A program made the position numbers and the translations under genes. A stretch of 64,000 nt of DNA, taken from Calycina herbarum (Eukaryota; Ascomycota; Leotiomycetes; Helotiales; Pezizellaceae). Below the pieces are notes generated by a model. The model did no database searches, was not told the origin of the DNA, and saw only the letters and a list, made by a program, of their open reading frames with translations. Shown here piece by piece: positions 34,690-44,534 of this stretch. Numbering within the stretch: position 1 is the stretch's first letter; each line of letters opens with the position of its first letter. Where the stretch lies: the NCBI GenBank assembly GCA_001414485.1, contig LLEY01000060.1, positions 330,824-394,823 on the forward strand. The letters are read 5' to 3'.

Positions 34690-35258
34690 ATATACAAGGG
34701 CACCACAGCAGGGTTCTTAGATAGGTAGATATCAGAATTGTGAAATGAGGGGGGTATTGATAAACATTGATGAAAGTCCCTTCTCTCTCTAATGCTAGCC
34801 ATATTCAGAGATATATGACCTTCACTACAGTGAGATGAACAAGGAGTTTCGTTTGTATGGTGGGTACGAAGGATTAACGCGGCACTCAATCTCAACGTGG
34901 GGGGCTAAAGCATTGCGAGTAAGCCGTGAGTAACTCGCAACTTAATATGGGGGCTAAAAATGTCACCACCCGGCTGGCTTTCTTCTCGCTCAATGATGGT
35001 ATCATTCAAGGAACTTTGTCTTAGAACGGAGAATATACAAGGAGCAAAATTGAGAAATGTAAAATACACTAATAACGAGACCTGGAGGCATTATATCCTT
35101 AGTGAAAGCAGGGTATCTTATCCCACGGCTCATCCCGGAAATGTTCATTATTTCACGACTTTTAATAGTTTAACAGACCATAGATTATCCATACAACTCC
35201 CCCCAACGTTTTACTCTCAGAAAACTTCCCATTCAAATACGCCGTTCAGGAAGAGACT
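34690..35258. other. Convergent intergenic region
   Basis: This lies between the 3' ends of COG1 (plus) and the SprT gene (minus). It contains two copies of GGGGGCTAAA (near 34899 and 34951) around a small inverted repeat GCGAGT/ACTCGC, which could belong to termination signals. A 150-codon plus-strand frame from 34960 runs into the antisense of the SprT gene and is not called. Confidence 0.45.
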
Positions 35259-37482
35259 TCAAGAGCCCGTCAACTCCAAAAAGTTCAATTTCCGCACCAC
35301 ACACTCCGTCTCATCCTCACCCACCGGAGTCCCCTCTTTACTCGACATCATCTCTTTCTTCGTTCCACCCACAGTACCACCATTTCCAAGCTTTGAAGCT
35401 TTAAACTCCTGATATTTCTTCCCCACCAAACCCATAATCTCCTTCTGCGGACTGCCAGGGTTCTCCTCCCGCACAATTCTCATATGTTCCTTGACGAAAG
35501 CTTGATATCCACTAACCCCCTCGGTTTCCTTCCTCGGCACAGGCTTCGTTTGAATCAATTTGTTTTTGCAGGCTCCACATTGATGTCTTTTGGGGTCGAT
35601 ACTCTTGCTATGCCTCTTGAACTCCAGACCGCAATGTTCACATGTCCAGATATATTTGTAATCGATGGTGTAAGAATGCTTAGTCGTGACTTCGATGCCG
35701 CGATCACCAAAAAGCGCGGAGCATTTTGAAGCCCAGGCTTTGAACTCTTTTCCGTGAGGATTCGTCTTGATATTGGAAATCATAAAGTTGGCGAGATGAC
35801 AGAATTCATGAGCAATTACGTTCAACAGTCGGTCTTCGTCGTCTATCACTTTTTCGGCCAGCTCGATGCTTGCGTAATGTCTGTGAATTGGTTGGGTTCC
35901 CAAAGATGATTTGATGGTCTCTCTTTTCCAATTCGCTCGGCCTGCAGTAGTGTTCAATTTCTTCGACCAAATGATCTTGATTCCTCCTGTTGATCTAGCG
36001 AGTTCTGAGACCTTTCCTTGAGTAATCTTCTCATCTAATTCGAGGAGAAAAGCTTCGGCTATGGCGTGCTTCTTTTCCGAAAAGGCCTTCTTCGCGTCTT
36101 TAATCAATCGATCTTGTTTGGCAAGAGTTTTCTTGGTTGGAGAAAAAAGGAGTTTTCCCGAAGAATCGTCAACTGGTTTGGCTTTGGGTTTGATAATTTT
36201 CCGGGGTGAATATTCATCATTCCAGTCATTGATCACATCTTGACTCCAAAACGCATCGGAGCTTTGCTTATGTGGAGAATCGGGTATAATTGCTGGTTTC
36301 TTGTAAGGTGACATTGGTTTGAGGTCTGGACTGCTAGGTGGTGTTTCAAAACGAGTTTCTTTGGAAACTTTTCTGGGTTTGGTTTCAGACGGGGAGCTGT
36401 ATTCATTAGTATTCAAACATGGTATTTCAAAGCTGCACTTACTATTGAAGAGTAAATGGGTTATCTGTGTCGGAATTTGGTGTTTGTTTCTTTTTTAGCT
36501 TGCTGCCTTCCATTGTGGGTTTGGGTTTGCCCGACTCTGCCCTCCTGGGTTTGTCGTTTGAAGACCTGCTCTTCTCCCCTTCCCTGCTCCCCATACTAAT
36601 ATCCAAAGTTCTCATCGTTCTTTCCAGTTCCAACTCACTCTCGTCTTTGGAGTCTAGAATGAAAAAGGGTTGTCTCAAAACCGGCTTCGTTTCTATTGAT
36701 CTTTCGGATTTTACCTTTGTTGGCTTTGGTTTCAATGGTCGAGCATTTTCTGAATCTTCCTTTGTGATCCCACGTATTTTGCCGAATTTGTCTTCCTTTG
36801 AACCAAGTCCAAGATTCCTCATCCCAAATTCGAGATCCAATTCTCTCTTTTCCGTCTTGCAATTTAGCGCCGGTAAATCTTTCGTCTTTTCCAATTCCTC
36901 ATCAGGCGTCCTTTCCCTTCTTCCCCGTACCAACCTTCTTACACTTCTCGGCGGCTCTCTCTGCTTTTCTACAAAACTCTCGTCCTCAAGATCTTCAATT
37001 CCGACGCCCTCCTCGCAAAACGTACTGTCAACACAATCGTCACTAACAATAAAGCCTCCCAAGTCATCTTCCTCGCTTTCGCTAACTTCGATAACGACTC
37101 TTTCTTTCTCCTTCCTCCGAGGACGTTCTAAAACCTCTTTCTCCTCTACGAACGTCGAATTTTTCGGTCTTCTCATCGCAACCTCAGAAGCGGTGGTGGT
37201 CGAGCTGGTACGGGAATTGGTGATGGGTCGGAGAAGAGGGTTCTCAGCTTTCTGTTTAAGCACCCTCTTTTTCGGTTTCGTCGTTGATTTTCCAGATAAT
37301 GATTCCTCTCCTTCATTCTTGATACCAGCTCTCTCCCTCGATGGTGCGGTGATTTTGGTTGACCCTGTGACGCGTTGCGATGCCTGTTTACATGTACCCA
37401 CGACCGTCTTCCTGGCGCCTTTGACAAGCTCCCCAATATCGGGGAAATCATCATCGCTGCTTCCCACATTCAGCCTCGCCAT
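35259..37482 (-). CDS. SprT-like metalloprotease with HMG box (GCNA-like)
   Basis: Two exons, 37482-36443 and 36396-35259, are separated by a 46-bp intron that removes a TAG and joins in frame to 725 aa. An ATG at 37536 would add 18 residues. The first exon encodes a disordered, charged region with acidic patches (VIEVSESEEDD; DDDFPDIGELV near the start). The second holds the SprT domain with the zinc-protease motif HEFCH in NVIAHEFCHLANFM, a zinc-ribbon (CEHCGLEFKRHSKS through CGAC), and a C-terminal HMG-box-like helix set (GYQAFVKEHMRIVREENPGS). This order, acidic disorder then SprT then zinc ribbon then HMG, is that of GCNA-family proteases, which with SPRTN/Wss1 deal with DNA-protein crosslinks. 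The catalytic residues are present. Confidence 0.88.
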
Positions 37483-37940
37483 CTCGTTTCGTTGTCGTCG
37501 TAATCGTGAAGTGTTGATAACTATTTGAGGCTTCATAAAAATTATTGAAATCAATGTCGTTGCAAACTATTTTTTCGAGGTTCAGGTTGTTGTGTTGACA
37601 CAGCAACAACACCCTTGCCACCCCACCACGCTAAAATTTGCTCTAACACCACGAACGCCAAAACCCTATCGCCGATATTAAGTGTCGTAAAGAATTTAAA
37701 AAGTAACAGAGTAGCCTCACCATAGTTCGGCAACGATGAAGCTCAGAGGTGTGTACTCCAGGTGGTGGATTTTCTGGCGTTTCAGTGGATTCTCCTGCAA
37801 GAAACGTGACATCAAAGGTAACGTGATTTTGTTAGTTGGTTCTTCATCAGATCGGCTTTCAATCTATGCTTAAGTCGTTCAATACTACGCAGCCCGATTG
37901 CTTTCATATTCCATCTTTTACGGCTTCAAAAAACGACGAA
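37483..37940. promoter_or_regulatory. Divergent promoter region, SprT and phosphoesterase genes
   Basis: This short region separates two divergent starts. An ATG at 37736 with donor-like GTGTGT (37750) and GTAACG (about 37819) could form leader exons of the phosphoesterase transcript, but no branch site is convincing near the only useful acceptor (TTCTAG, 37956-37961). Confidence 0.45.
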
Positions 37941-37964
37941 ATGCCAACCATCGAGTTCTAGCTC

Positions 37965-38765
37965 ATGTCGGATCTTCACCTCGAGACTCCCAAAGCCCGA
38001 CCAACATACCAGGATTTCGAAATCCAGCCACAATGTAATAATCTAGCCCTTCTCGGAGACATTGGAAATATAGGAGACCCACGTCTCTTTGCATTCCTGG
38101 AAGATCAGTTAAGGAAATTCGAAATCGTCTTCTATCTACTTGGCAATCATGAGCCATTCGGCCTGACCATGTCACAAACCAAAGCAGCGGTTCTCGGCTT
38201 TCAACAACGAGCTGATGAGCTCCATCTCTCCCCGGAATCCTCCCCCGGTCGCTTTGTCTTTCTAGACCAGACGAGATTTGATCTTACAGATTCAATAACT
38301 GTGCTCGGCTGCACTCTTTTCTCTGCTATCTCTGACGAGCAAAGACAATCGGTATCTCTCTTCTGCGCCGATTTCTCAGAGGTAGAAGGCTGGTCCATCG
38401 ATTCACATAATGCATCTCATCAATCTGATCTCAGTTGGCTCAACTCTCAAGTCGAGGAAATCTCACGAACTGAGCCGCATAGAAATATCGTAATCTTTAC
38501 TCATCACAGTCCAACAATGCTTGAAGCGGCGAATGACCCAAGACATCTGAAAGATTCTGCAGAAGTACGATCGGCATTTGTCACTGATCTTTCGAATCAA
38601 GGTTGCTGGAAGAGTGGAAGTGTCGTGCTTTGGGGTTTCGGACATACACATTTTAATTGCGATTTCGTGGATCCGGAAACGAAGCGGAGAATCGTTGCGA
38701 ATCAGAACGGCTACCGGAGAAGCGAATCGGATACTTTTGAGGCAGCCAAAGTTGTGGCGGTTTAG
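37965..38765 (+). CDS. Calcineurin-like metallophosphoesterase, start disrupted by an in-frame TAG
   Basis: The open frame encodes 266 aa from an ATG at 37965. Metal-binding motifs are in family order: SDLHLE (2-7), GDIGN (about 31-35), GNHEP (about 60-64), THHSP (about 176-180) and GHTHFN (about 224-229). All key Asp/His/Asn residues are kept. Upstream in the same frame stands ATG CCA ACC ATC GAG TTC TAG CTC before this ATG (37941-37964). Relatives begin with a strand of the form xIQxxSDLHLE, so the TAG most likely replaces CAG (CpA to TpA). Starting at 37965 keeps the catalytic motifs but loses most of the first beta strand. Alternatively TTCTAG is a splice acceptor. The physiological substrate is unknown. 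Confidence 0.85.
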   Translation: MSDLHLETPKARPTYQDFEIQPQCNNLALLGDIGNIGDPRLFAFLEDQLRKFEIVFYLLGNHEPFGLTMSQTKAAVLGFQQRADELHLSPESSPGRFVFLDQTRFDLTDSITVLGCTLFSAISDEQRQSVSLFCADFSEVEGWSIDSHNASHQSDLSWLNSQVEEISRTEPHRNIVIFTHHSPTMLEAANDPRHLKDSAEVRSAFVTDLSNQGCWKSGSVVLWGFGHTHFNCDFVDPETKRRIVANQNGYRRSESDTFEAAKVVAV

Positions 38766-38913
38766 CTACAACGCAAATTTGTGATCGTGGTGGAAATGGC
38801 GAAAGAAAGCGAGTGGATCTGAGAATGGAGGCATGCAGCTGGTGAGAAAAGGGGACTCAAATCAGATGCTAGTTTTCCAAAATGCATGGTATTGTTTGCA
38901 ACTCAAAGCAATC

Positions 38914-39672
38914 TCATTGCTCCGATACAGTGGTTAAAGAACTCCTAAAGACACCCTTCTCATATGGCTTTGCTTCAAAGCTGCCTTGTTGGATTTCTTT
39001 GCTTCTCCTCACATGGTAGATGTGCCGATTTGTAGTCGTGAAACTCTCCGCTTTTGGGTCCGCGGAGACGATATTATAATGAACCTCTCGATGCTCAGGC
39101 TTCAGATTCTCAGCATAGCCATTACTCTTTACCGGTTCTCCTTTGGAATCCCGTAGATAGTAACAGTAGTTAATAATACATCCAATGTAAAGAGCAAACC
39201 CCAACCGATCTACATAATCCTGAGACGAAATATTGAGCCAAAATTCAATCATCGAGTCCAAAAAGTTATGGAGAGTTGGAAGAAAATCCTCCGCGCCATC
39301 ATTCAAATCATAATACCAATCTGCCGCCTGAATTAGGACGATCCCTGTTGAAGACTGTGGATGGGCAATTCGTATAGCTCGGGTATTGAATTCTGGATCG
39401 TTTTCGAATTTGGAATCTGGGGGAGTTTCTTTGAACCCCTTCTTCAAAAGAATATTTGCCGCTGTGCGTGGATCCTCTACCAAGATATTCAGATCCCAAA
39501 CTTGGGTGTCACTCCCGTGGAGAACAAGTAGGTCCTCGAGCCAAAGTACACAACGAACTTGCTTCTCGGCGAGCAACCTGCAGACATCGTAGCGAGAGCT
39601 GCCTGTGACTGAGTTAGACCTCGCTGGGTCCTCGGACTGAGGCGTCCGCCGATTAAATATGTTGTAGCGCAA
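38914..39672 (-). CDS. Uncharacterised fungal protein, nucleotidyltransferase-like fold suspected; start not visible
   Basis: The frame is open for 252 codons to a stop at 38914, but its upstream limit is a TGA just before a TTG at 39672; there is no in-frame ATG before the middle of the protein. The core (RYDVCRLLAEKQVRCVLWLE, then VWDLNILVEDPRTAANILLK) resembles a widespread group of uncharacterised fungal proteins with a nucleotidyltransferase-like pattern. The N-terminus must come from an upstream exon (the TTGACAG near 39690 could be an acceptor) or the gene has lost its start. It converges with the phosphoesterase gene. Confidence 0.6.
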   Translation of the reverse strand: MRYNIFNRRTPQSEDPARSNSVTGSSRYDVCRLLAEKQVRCVLWLEDLLVLHGSDTQVWDLNILVEDPRTAANILLKKGFKETPPDSKFENDPEFNTRAIRIAHPQSSTGIVLIQAADWYYDLNDGAEDFLPTLHNFLDSMIEFWLNISSQDYVDRLGFALYIGCIINYCYYLRDSKGEPVKSNGYAENLKPEHREVHYNIVSADPKAESFTTTNRHIYHVRRSKEIQQGSFEAKPYEKGVFRSSLTTVSEQ

Positions 39673-39964
39673 TATATTTGATTTGAGTTTCTGTCAAGAA
39701 TGGGGGATGGAAGTGATGGTTTTGATCTGTGTATTGATGGATTCGATGATTACGAGTCTAAGTTGTCCATACTGACAAACAGTCTAAATATGTTCCAAGG
39801 GCTTATTAAGCACCAAGATTTGGCCCCCAAATCACCTGATTTCTGACACTTCCCCATGCGTAATAAGCTCTTGATCCCACTTGTCAAAATGAAGCTATTC
39901 CCACTTGCCAAGCCTCTACAAATTGTTGTTTTTGCCAAGTTTGCAAAGTTAATCCCTTAAGCCT
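39673..39964. other. Gene-side border of the transposon isochore
   Basis: Composition is still normal. It holds the upstream part of the uncharacterised gene and no recognisable LTR, although the 3' LTR of the adjacent copia element would be expected here. Confidence 0.4.
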
Positions 39965-42427
39965 CCTTAACTCCCGTAACAACTGCCAGTACAGTTGTAG
40001 TGCCTACGTCTCCTCTTTGGAAGTTCAGCAGCTCCACGAAGTGTCTTACACTTGTGCCACGGTACAAGAGTACTCAATTCTTCTTTTTCATCCTAAGCGT
40101 TCGACAATGTGTATTAAACGTATCCTTTATAAGTTGTTTAGTGAGGATATCGGCAGGTTGGTCTTTTCTTGATATTTTGAGGACTTTGAGGCGATTCCTT
40201 TATACTATGTCGTTTTATATATATAAGTGCTTAGTCTTAATATACTTAGATCTTTAATAGAACTTAGTATCTTTATAAAGTTATATAACAGCTTTATTAT
40301 CGTAGTAAAGTAAGGGTATTTTAAATGTCTTCCCTAGATTCTTCTATAGCTTCTTAAGCTACGCTGCTTCTCTTACTCCTTCACTTGTAGCTGATATCTC
40401 TAAATCCATGGTACTCAAAGCTATATACTTTTGCCTTTGAGCAGCCTAAGAGACTGTTCCTCTATATTAAGTTACCGCCTAGCTACTAAACGACTTACGA
40501 TCGTCTTCAGTAGCCTAGGTAGTATTACTATAAAGTACAAAGTTGCTTAGACTATAAACTCCTTAAGTATATACGTTAAAGCCTTGAGTTGCTATTTGTC
40601 TTCCTTGTCCTCTATATGTAATGCTATCGTTAATCGATCTTTTAAGATACTATATAAGGTGTTTTATATATTAGAGATGTTCTTTTGTCAGGTTTGCTAT
40701 ATACCTTGTAAGCTGGCCTATAGCATACGTAATATCAAACCTTATACTATTCAAGAGATATATTATACTTCTAATAATTTGCTAGTATAACTTTAATTCT
40801 TTGTATATAACTTCCTTGCCTTTAAGTTGTAGTTTACGTACCGTTCTAGGTATAAAAGGCGTAAAAACGAGATTATACTTATCTATAGAAAGTCTTATAA
40901 GTAATTACTATATATAAGCTCCTTATAATATAGTAATCAACTGATTCGCTTAATCTCTCTTAATCTTAAATTCTACAAACATCTTAGTATTGCTATCTTA
41001 ATCCTCTATCTTATTTACTCTCTATTTAGTATTGTTTATTATCTAGGATTTAACTCGTATAATATCTACTTTCTCCTCTATAATTAGTATATTATTAATA
41101 AAGAGAAGGATAGACATATTATCTTTAATAAAGAGGTTTAGATCGCTCTTTAAGGCTTTAAAGCTAAGTTTTATAAACTTCTTAATAACTTCTTAAAGCT
41201 ATTTATATAGCGCTTATTTTAAGCTATATAAGGGTTTCTTAAGCTTTAGGAATCCTTGCTAAGTCTAAGTTTCTAGATAAATAAGATAGAAGTAATCTAG
41301 GAATTAGTAGTATATGTCTTCCTTAAAGTTAGAGTAGATAAAGGCAGTATCGACGTCTAGTTACTCGATCTCTAGGTCTTTAGCAGCAGCTTTTATAAGA
41401 ATAACTCTTAAGGTGTTATATTGTAAAACTATAGTAAACGTCTTAAAATAGTCGACTCTATATTCCTAGTAATCGCCTCTTATAGTTAGCTTAGACTTAT
41501 AATATACGATCTTACTATTAACTTTAAGTTTATATTTTAAGACCTATTTAGTTAAAAGAAGTCTCTTCTCTTATAGATTACCTTATATAATAATATAGGC
41601 TCTATTCTTACTTAAAGAGGTTAACTCTTTCTTTAGCAATAGTATCTAATTCTTAGGATCCTTGTCTATAGCCTTCTTAAGTATTACTTCTTTAAAAGAA
41701 GTAAGTAGAACGGAATTTAAGAGCTTGAATATATTAAGATCTAAAGCTTATAATATAGTAGCTATGTCTCTAAAGACACGCTTTAGCTTATAAATTCTAC
41801 TATATCTTAATTAGTAGACTTAGGAGAGTGGCTCTAGTGTATTATCCCTATTAGTTACTAAGTCTTTTTAACTTATAGTAGTATTTTTAGGTATATTATT
41901 ATTAGTAATTACTAAATCCTTTAGACTTGTAGTAGACCTTTTAGGTAAGTTACTACTAGGAATAGGTCTTTCTACTTCTTCTTAAACTTCTACTATCCTT
42001 AGTATAGGCGAAGTAGTTGTTTAGATAGCTCTTCTTTAGAGCGTTAGTAGAGTTTAAGTCTTTAAGACTTTCTTTTTTAGTACTAACTTTAGAAAGTTAT
42101 ACTTATCGAATCGCGGCTCTACTGATTTATAATACTTATACGTTTATACGTTGAATAACTTATATACGTTGTTTCTACTTATACCTATATATATCTAGTA
42201 CTTAAGATACCTTAGATTATACTTCTATAGGTGAGTTACCTTTAGATTCTAGGGCTATATAGTATACTTAAAAACTCGTATTCTAGAGATATCTAGTTAA
42301 TAGCTAGTATACGCTTTATATAGAGTCTTAGCCTTTATAACTAACGAGTTCTACGAACTCTTATATAACGAGTTATCTTCTAAACTCTTACTAGATAAGT
42401 TATCTTCTAAACTCTTACTAGACGAGT
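39965..42427 (-). mobile_element. Ty1/copia retrotransposon remnant, 3' part (RT and RNase H)
   Basis: Read on the minus strand, the C-terminal end gives KDQPADILTK (about 40170-40140) followed by HFVELLNFQ, and upstream YIALSTMDLEISATSEGVRE (about 40430-40350), the RNase H end of copia pol. Stops and C-to-T/G-to-A changes break the frame. The part nearest the housekeeping block (39965-40110) is hardly mutated; beyond that it is saturated by RIP. At 42371-42424 a 27-bp unit is repeated in tandem, in the Ser/Asp-rich linker between integrase and RT. The element is interrupted at 42427 by A1 and continues at 61558. Confidence 0.82.
42371..42424. repeat. 27-bp in-frame tandem duplication in copia linker
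   Basis: 42371-42397 and 42398-42424 are near-identical 27-mers (AGTTATCTTCTAAACTCTTA then CTAGA). A third, diverged unit starts just beyond the A1 insertion, at about 61560. In the copia frame this is a nine-residue repeat. Confidence 0.75.
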
Positions 42428-42659
42428 TGTTACGATCTATAACTGAAGGCAAAGGCATAAGAGTATATATGTATATATTCGAGAATTTAAAGCTATAGTT
42501 CTAAGAACAAGGGAATACGGAATATATACTCTATAAAAAAGAGGTATTCCTACTAACTATAAAGAGCCTTTAATCTCGTTATAAATCCGTCTAAGCGTTA
42601 CAGCTCTGACGGTCACGTATAAGACTAAGAATCACGTGTTATAGACCAGCGTCGTAATA
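42428..42659 (-). repeat. LTR-A of A1, left copy
   Basis: 232 bp, starting TGTTACGATC and ending GTCGTAATA (ancestral end CGTAACA with C changed to T). It is the same length as the three other LTR-A copies in the nest. Confidence 0.92.
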
Positions 42660-44072
42660 TTACCCCCTCTTTTAGAAAAAGCTTATCTATAAGCTTTATA
42701 TTACAACTGAATCGTCTATTAGATAATCGTAATCGTCTATTCCGTCTTCCTACGCTCGTATCTAGCTTTATAAAGCCCTTAGTAGACTAGCGCGGGCTGG
42801 ATTAGTAAGGTGAAAATCGTATAATTTATATAAGTAATACTTAAAATTCGAGGCCGGATACTACTGTGGATTAGGGTCATAGCCTAACTATTAAACCCTG
42901 TATTAGAGCTTTCTACAAACTGCTTTTATAGCTAAGACTTCTTCTACTTCCTACTCTTCTTAATCTATAACCTATATTAGTAGGGGTGGTTCGTTTACCT
43001 ATCTAGGTAACGGATCTATAGCAGCCTTATAGAGCAGTGACGGGTAGAATACAGGGTGTATACGGAAGTGGTCTAGTAGTTCGAGCTGGAAAGAGTGTCC
43101 TTCGCAGGCTGTAATCCGGAACGGACCCTCGTTTTGTCTATCTAGCTTATAGCTTAGCCGGTCTGTCTTCTAATTACGAGTTAATACTTAAACAAAGTCG
43201 TCTATGTTAAAGTCTACTGCTCTTCGAATCCGGTTCGCGGACCTTATATAGTAGTCTTATACTTTACTAACTAATTCCTTTACCACGGTCTAAGTGTCGT
43301 GTATTCTCTATATAAGTGCCTCTATATTAGTCCGGTTAAGCTGTTCGTAGACTGTTACGGATTTATCTAGACGGTTCTAATCGAAAGACGTAGTAGCTAT
43401 GTATCTGTTAATTACTTTAAAAGGCGAGAGCCTACCTAGACTCTCGTATAGAAGCGTAAGCTAAGCGTAGTCTAGAATAGGGACAAGTTCGCTCTAGTTG
43501 TTCTAATAGTAACTAATAAAAGGCTGTAGGTGTTAATTAATCTATTAGTTTATAATTTCAGTTTATCTATTAGTTTATAAGTAGAAAGCAGTAGATAGCT
43601 TAAGCTTTATACTAAGGATTTTATAGAATTTAGACTAGAAAGAAGAAACAAACTATAGTCTACGGTTTAAAACAATGCTTTATAGATAGCCGTAGGTTCA
43701 ATAGATCTATATAACGTATATTCGAGCTATATCTTAGGCTATAACTGTCTTTAGATAGGAGATCGAGACCGATTACTTAGTTAGGCGATCTATAACTACC
43801 TATAAGGTATCGTAACCTTGTTTATTAGTAGGGAAAGACTTATAGTCTATAGTAATATACTACTAGGGACGTTCTAGAACTGGTAATAGGTATAAAAACC
43901 TAGGTTTATAGTCGCGAGGAACTGTAGCACGTCGACAGTCTCCGTAGTTACTAATATAGGTTTCTACGGACGTCTATAAACCTTTCTACTAGTATCTACA
44001 GGCGAGGATAGCTACCGTCTTTGTCCGTCTAGGGTAAGCTGTAGATACTTATACGTAAGCCTCACGGATTAG

Positions 44073-44534
44073 TGTCACGAATCACGTGCTAGCACGTGAC
44101 AAAGTGAAGTCCAGGCGACGCTCTAACAGAACGAGCACTATCGTAACCTTAGAAGGAGGAAAGGATTAAGTATAATAGGATATACAAATCCTAAGGATCT
44201 TATTATAGTTATATCACGTGACTCGGTTAGAGCGGTCAGGTGATGGAGTCTAGTTTTGAGGAGCCCTGGAAATGGAGTCGGACTCTATCTTCGGGACTCC
44301 TGCTAAGAAGGACTCTAAATATAAACGAAGGTTCTATATAAGACTAGCACGTCTACTATTAGATAGAAGCTTTGTGCTTAACTTTAGTTATTAATCTTAT
44401 TATCTTATTTAATATCTTTGATATAAGTAACGAGTTCACTTCTAAGTAAATAACCTAGCGTATCTATACTTCTTACTATATACTAACCTTCGAGACTTAG
44501 TTATCTTTGTTTAGTTTATTTAAGTTTTGTTATA
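44073..44534 (+). repeat. LTR-B, left (5') copy
   Basis: 462 bp. It starts TGTCACGAATCACGTGCTAG and ends GTTATA (RIP-changed CA terminus). The first half keeps many CA/TG dinucleotides that its partner at 56270 has lost. Confidence 0.92.
44082..44099. promoter_or_regulatory. 18-bp perfect palindrome with two CACGTG E-boxes in LTR-B
   Basis: TCACGTGCTAGCACGTGA is its own reverse complement. CACGTG is the classic site for bHLH proteins (Cbf1/SREBP type). In an LTR's U3 it could be the element's enhancer. In the right LTR both boxes are damaged (CACGTA). Confidence 0.6.

Noticed and set aside
34960..35412. 150-codon plus-strand frame
   Set aside because: No domain, and its second half is antisense to the SprT gene.
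36467..37528. 353-codon plus-strand frame
   Set aside because: It is exactly antisense to the disordered exon of the SprT gene; its Ser/Phe-rich composition is what the complement of a Glu/Lys/Arg-rich frame gives.
37736..37964. Two leader exons giving MKLRVDSPARNVTSK joined to the phosphoesterase
   Set aside because: The frame works, but there is no convincing branch site before TTCTAG, and the sequence just upstream of the TAG fits the family's first strand better. Kept only as an alternative.
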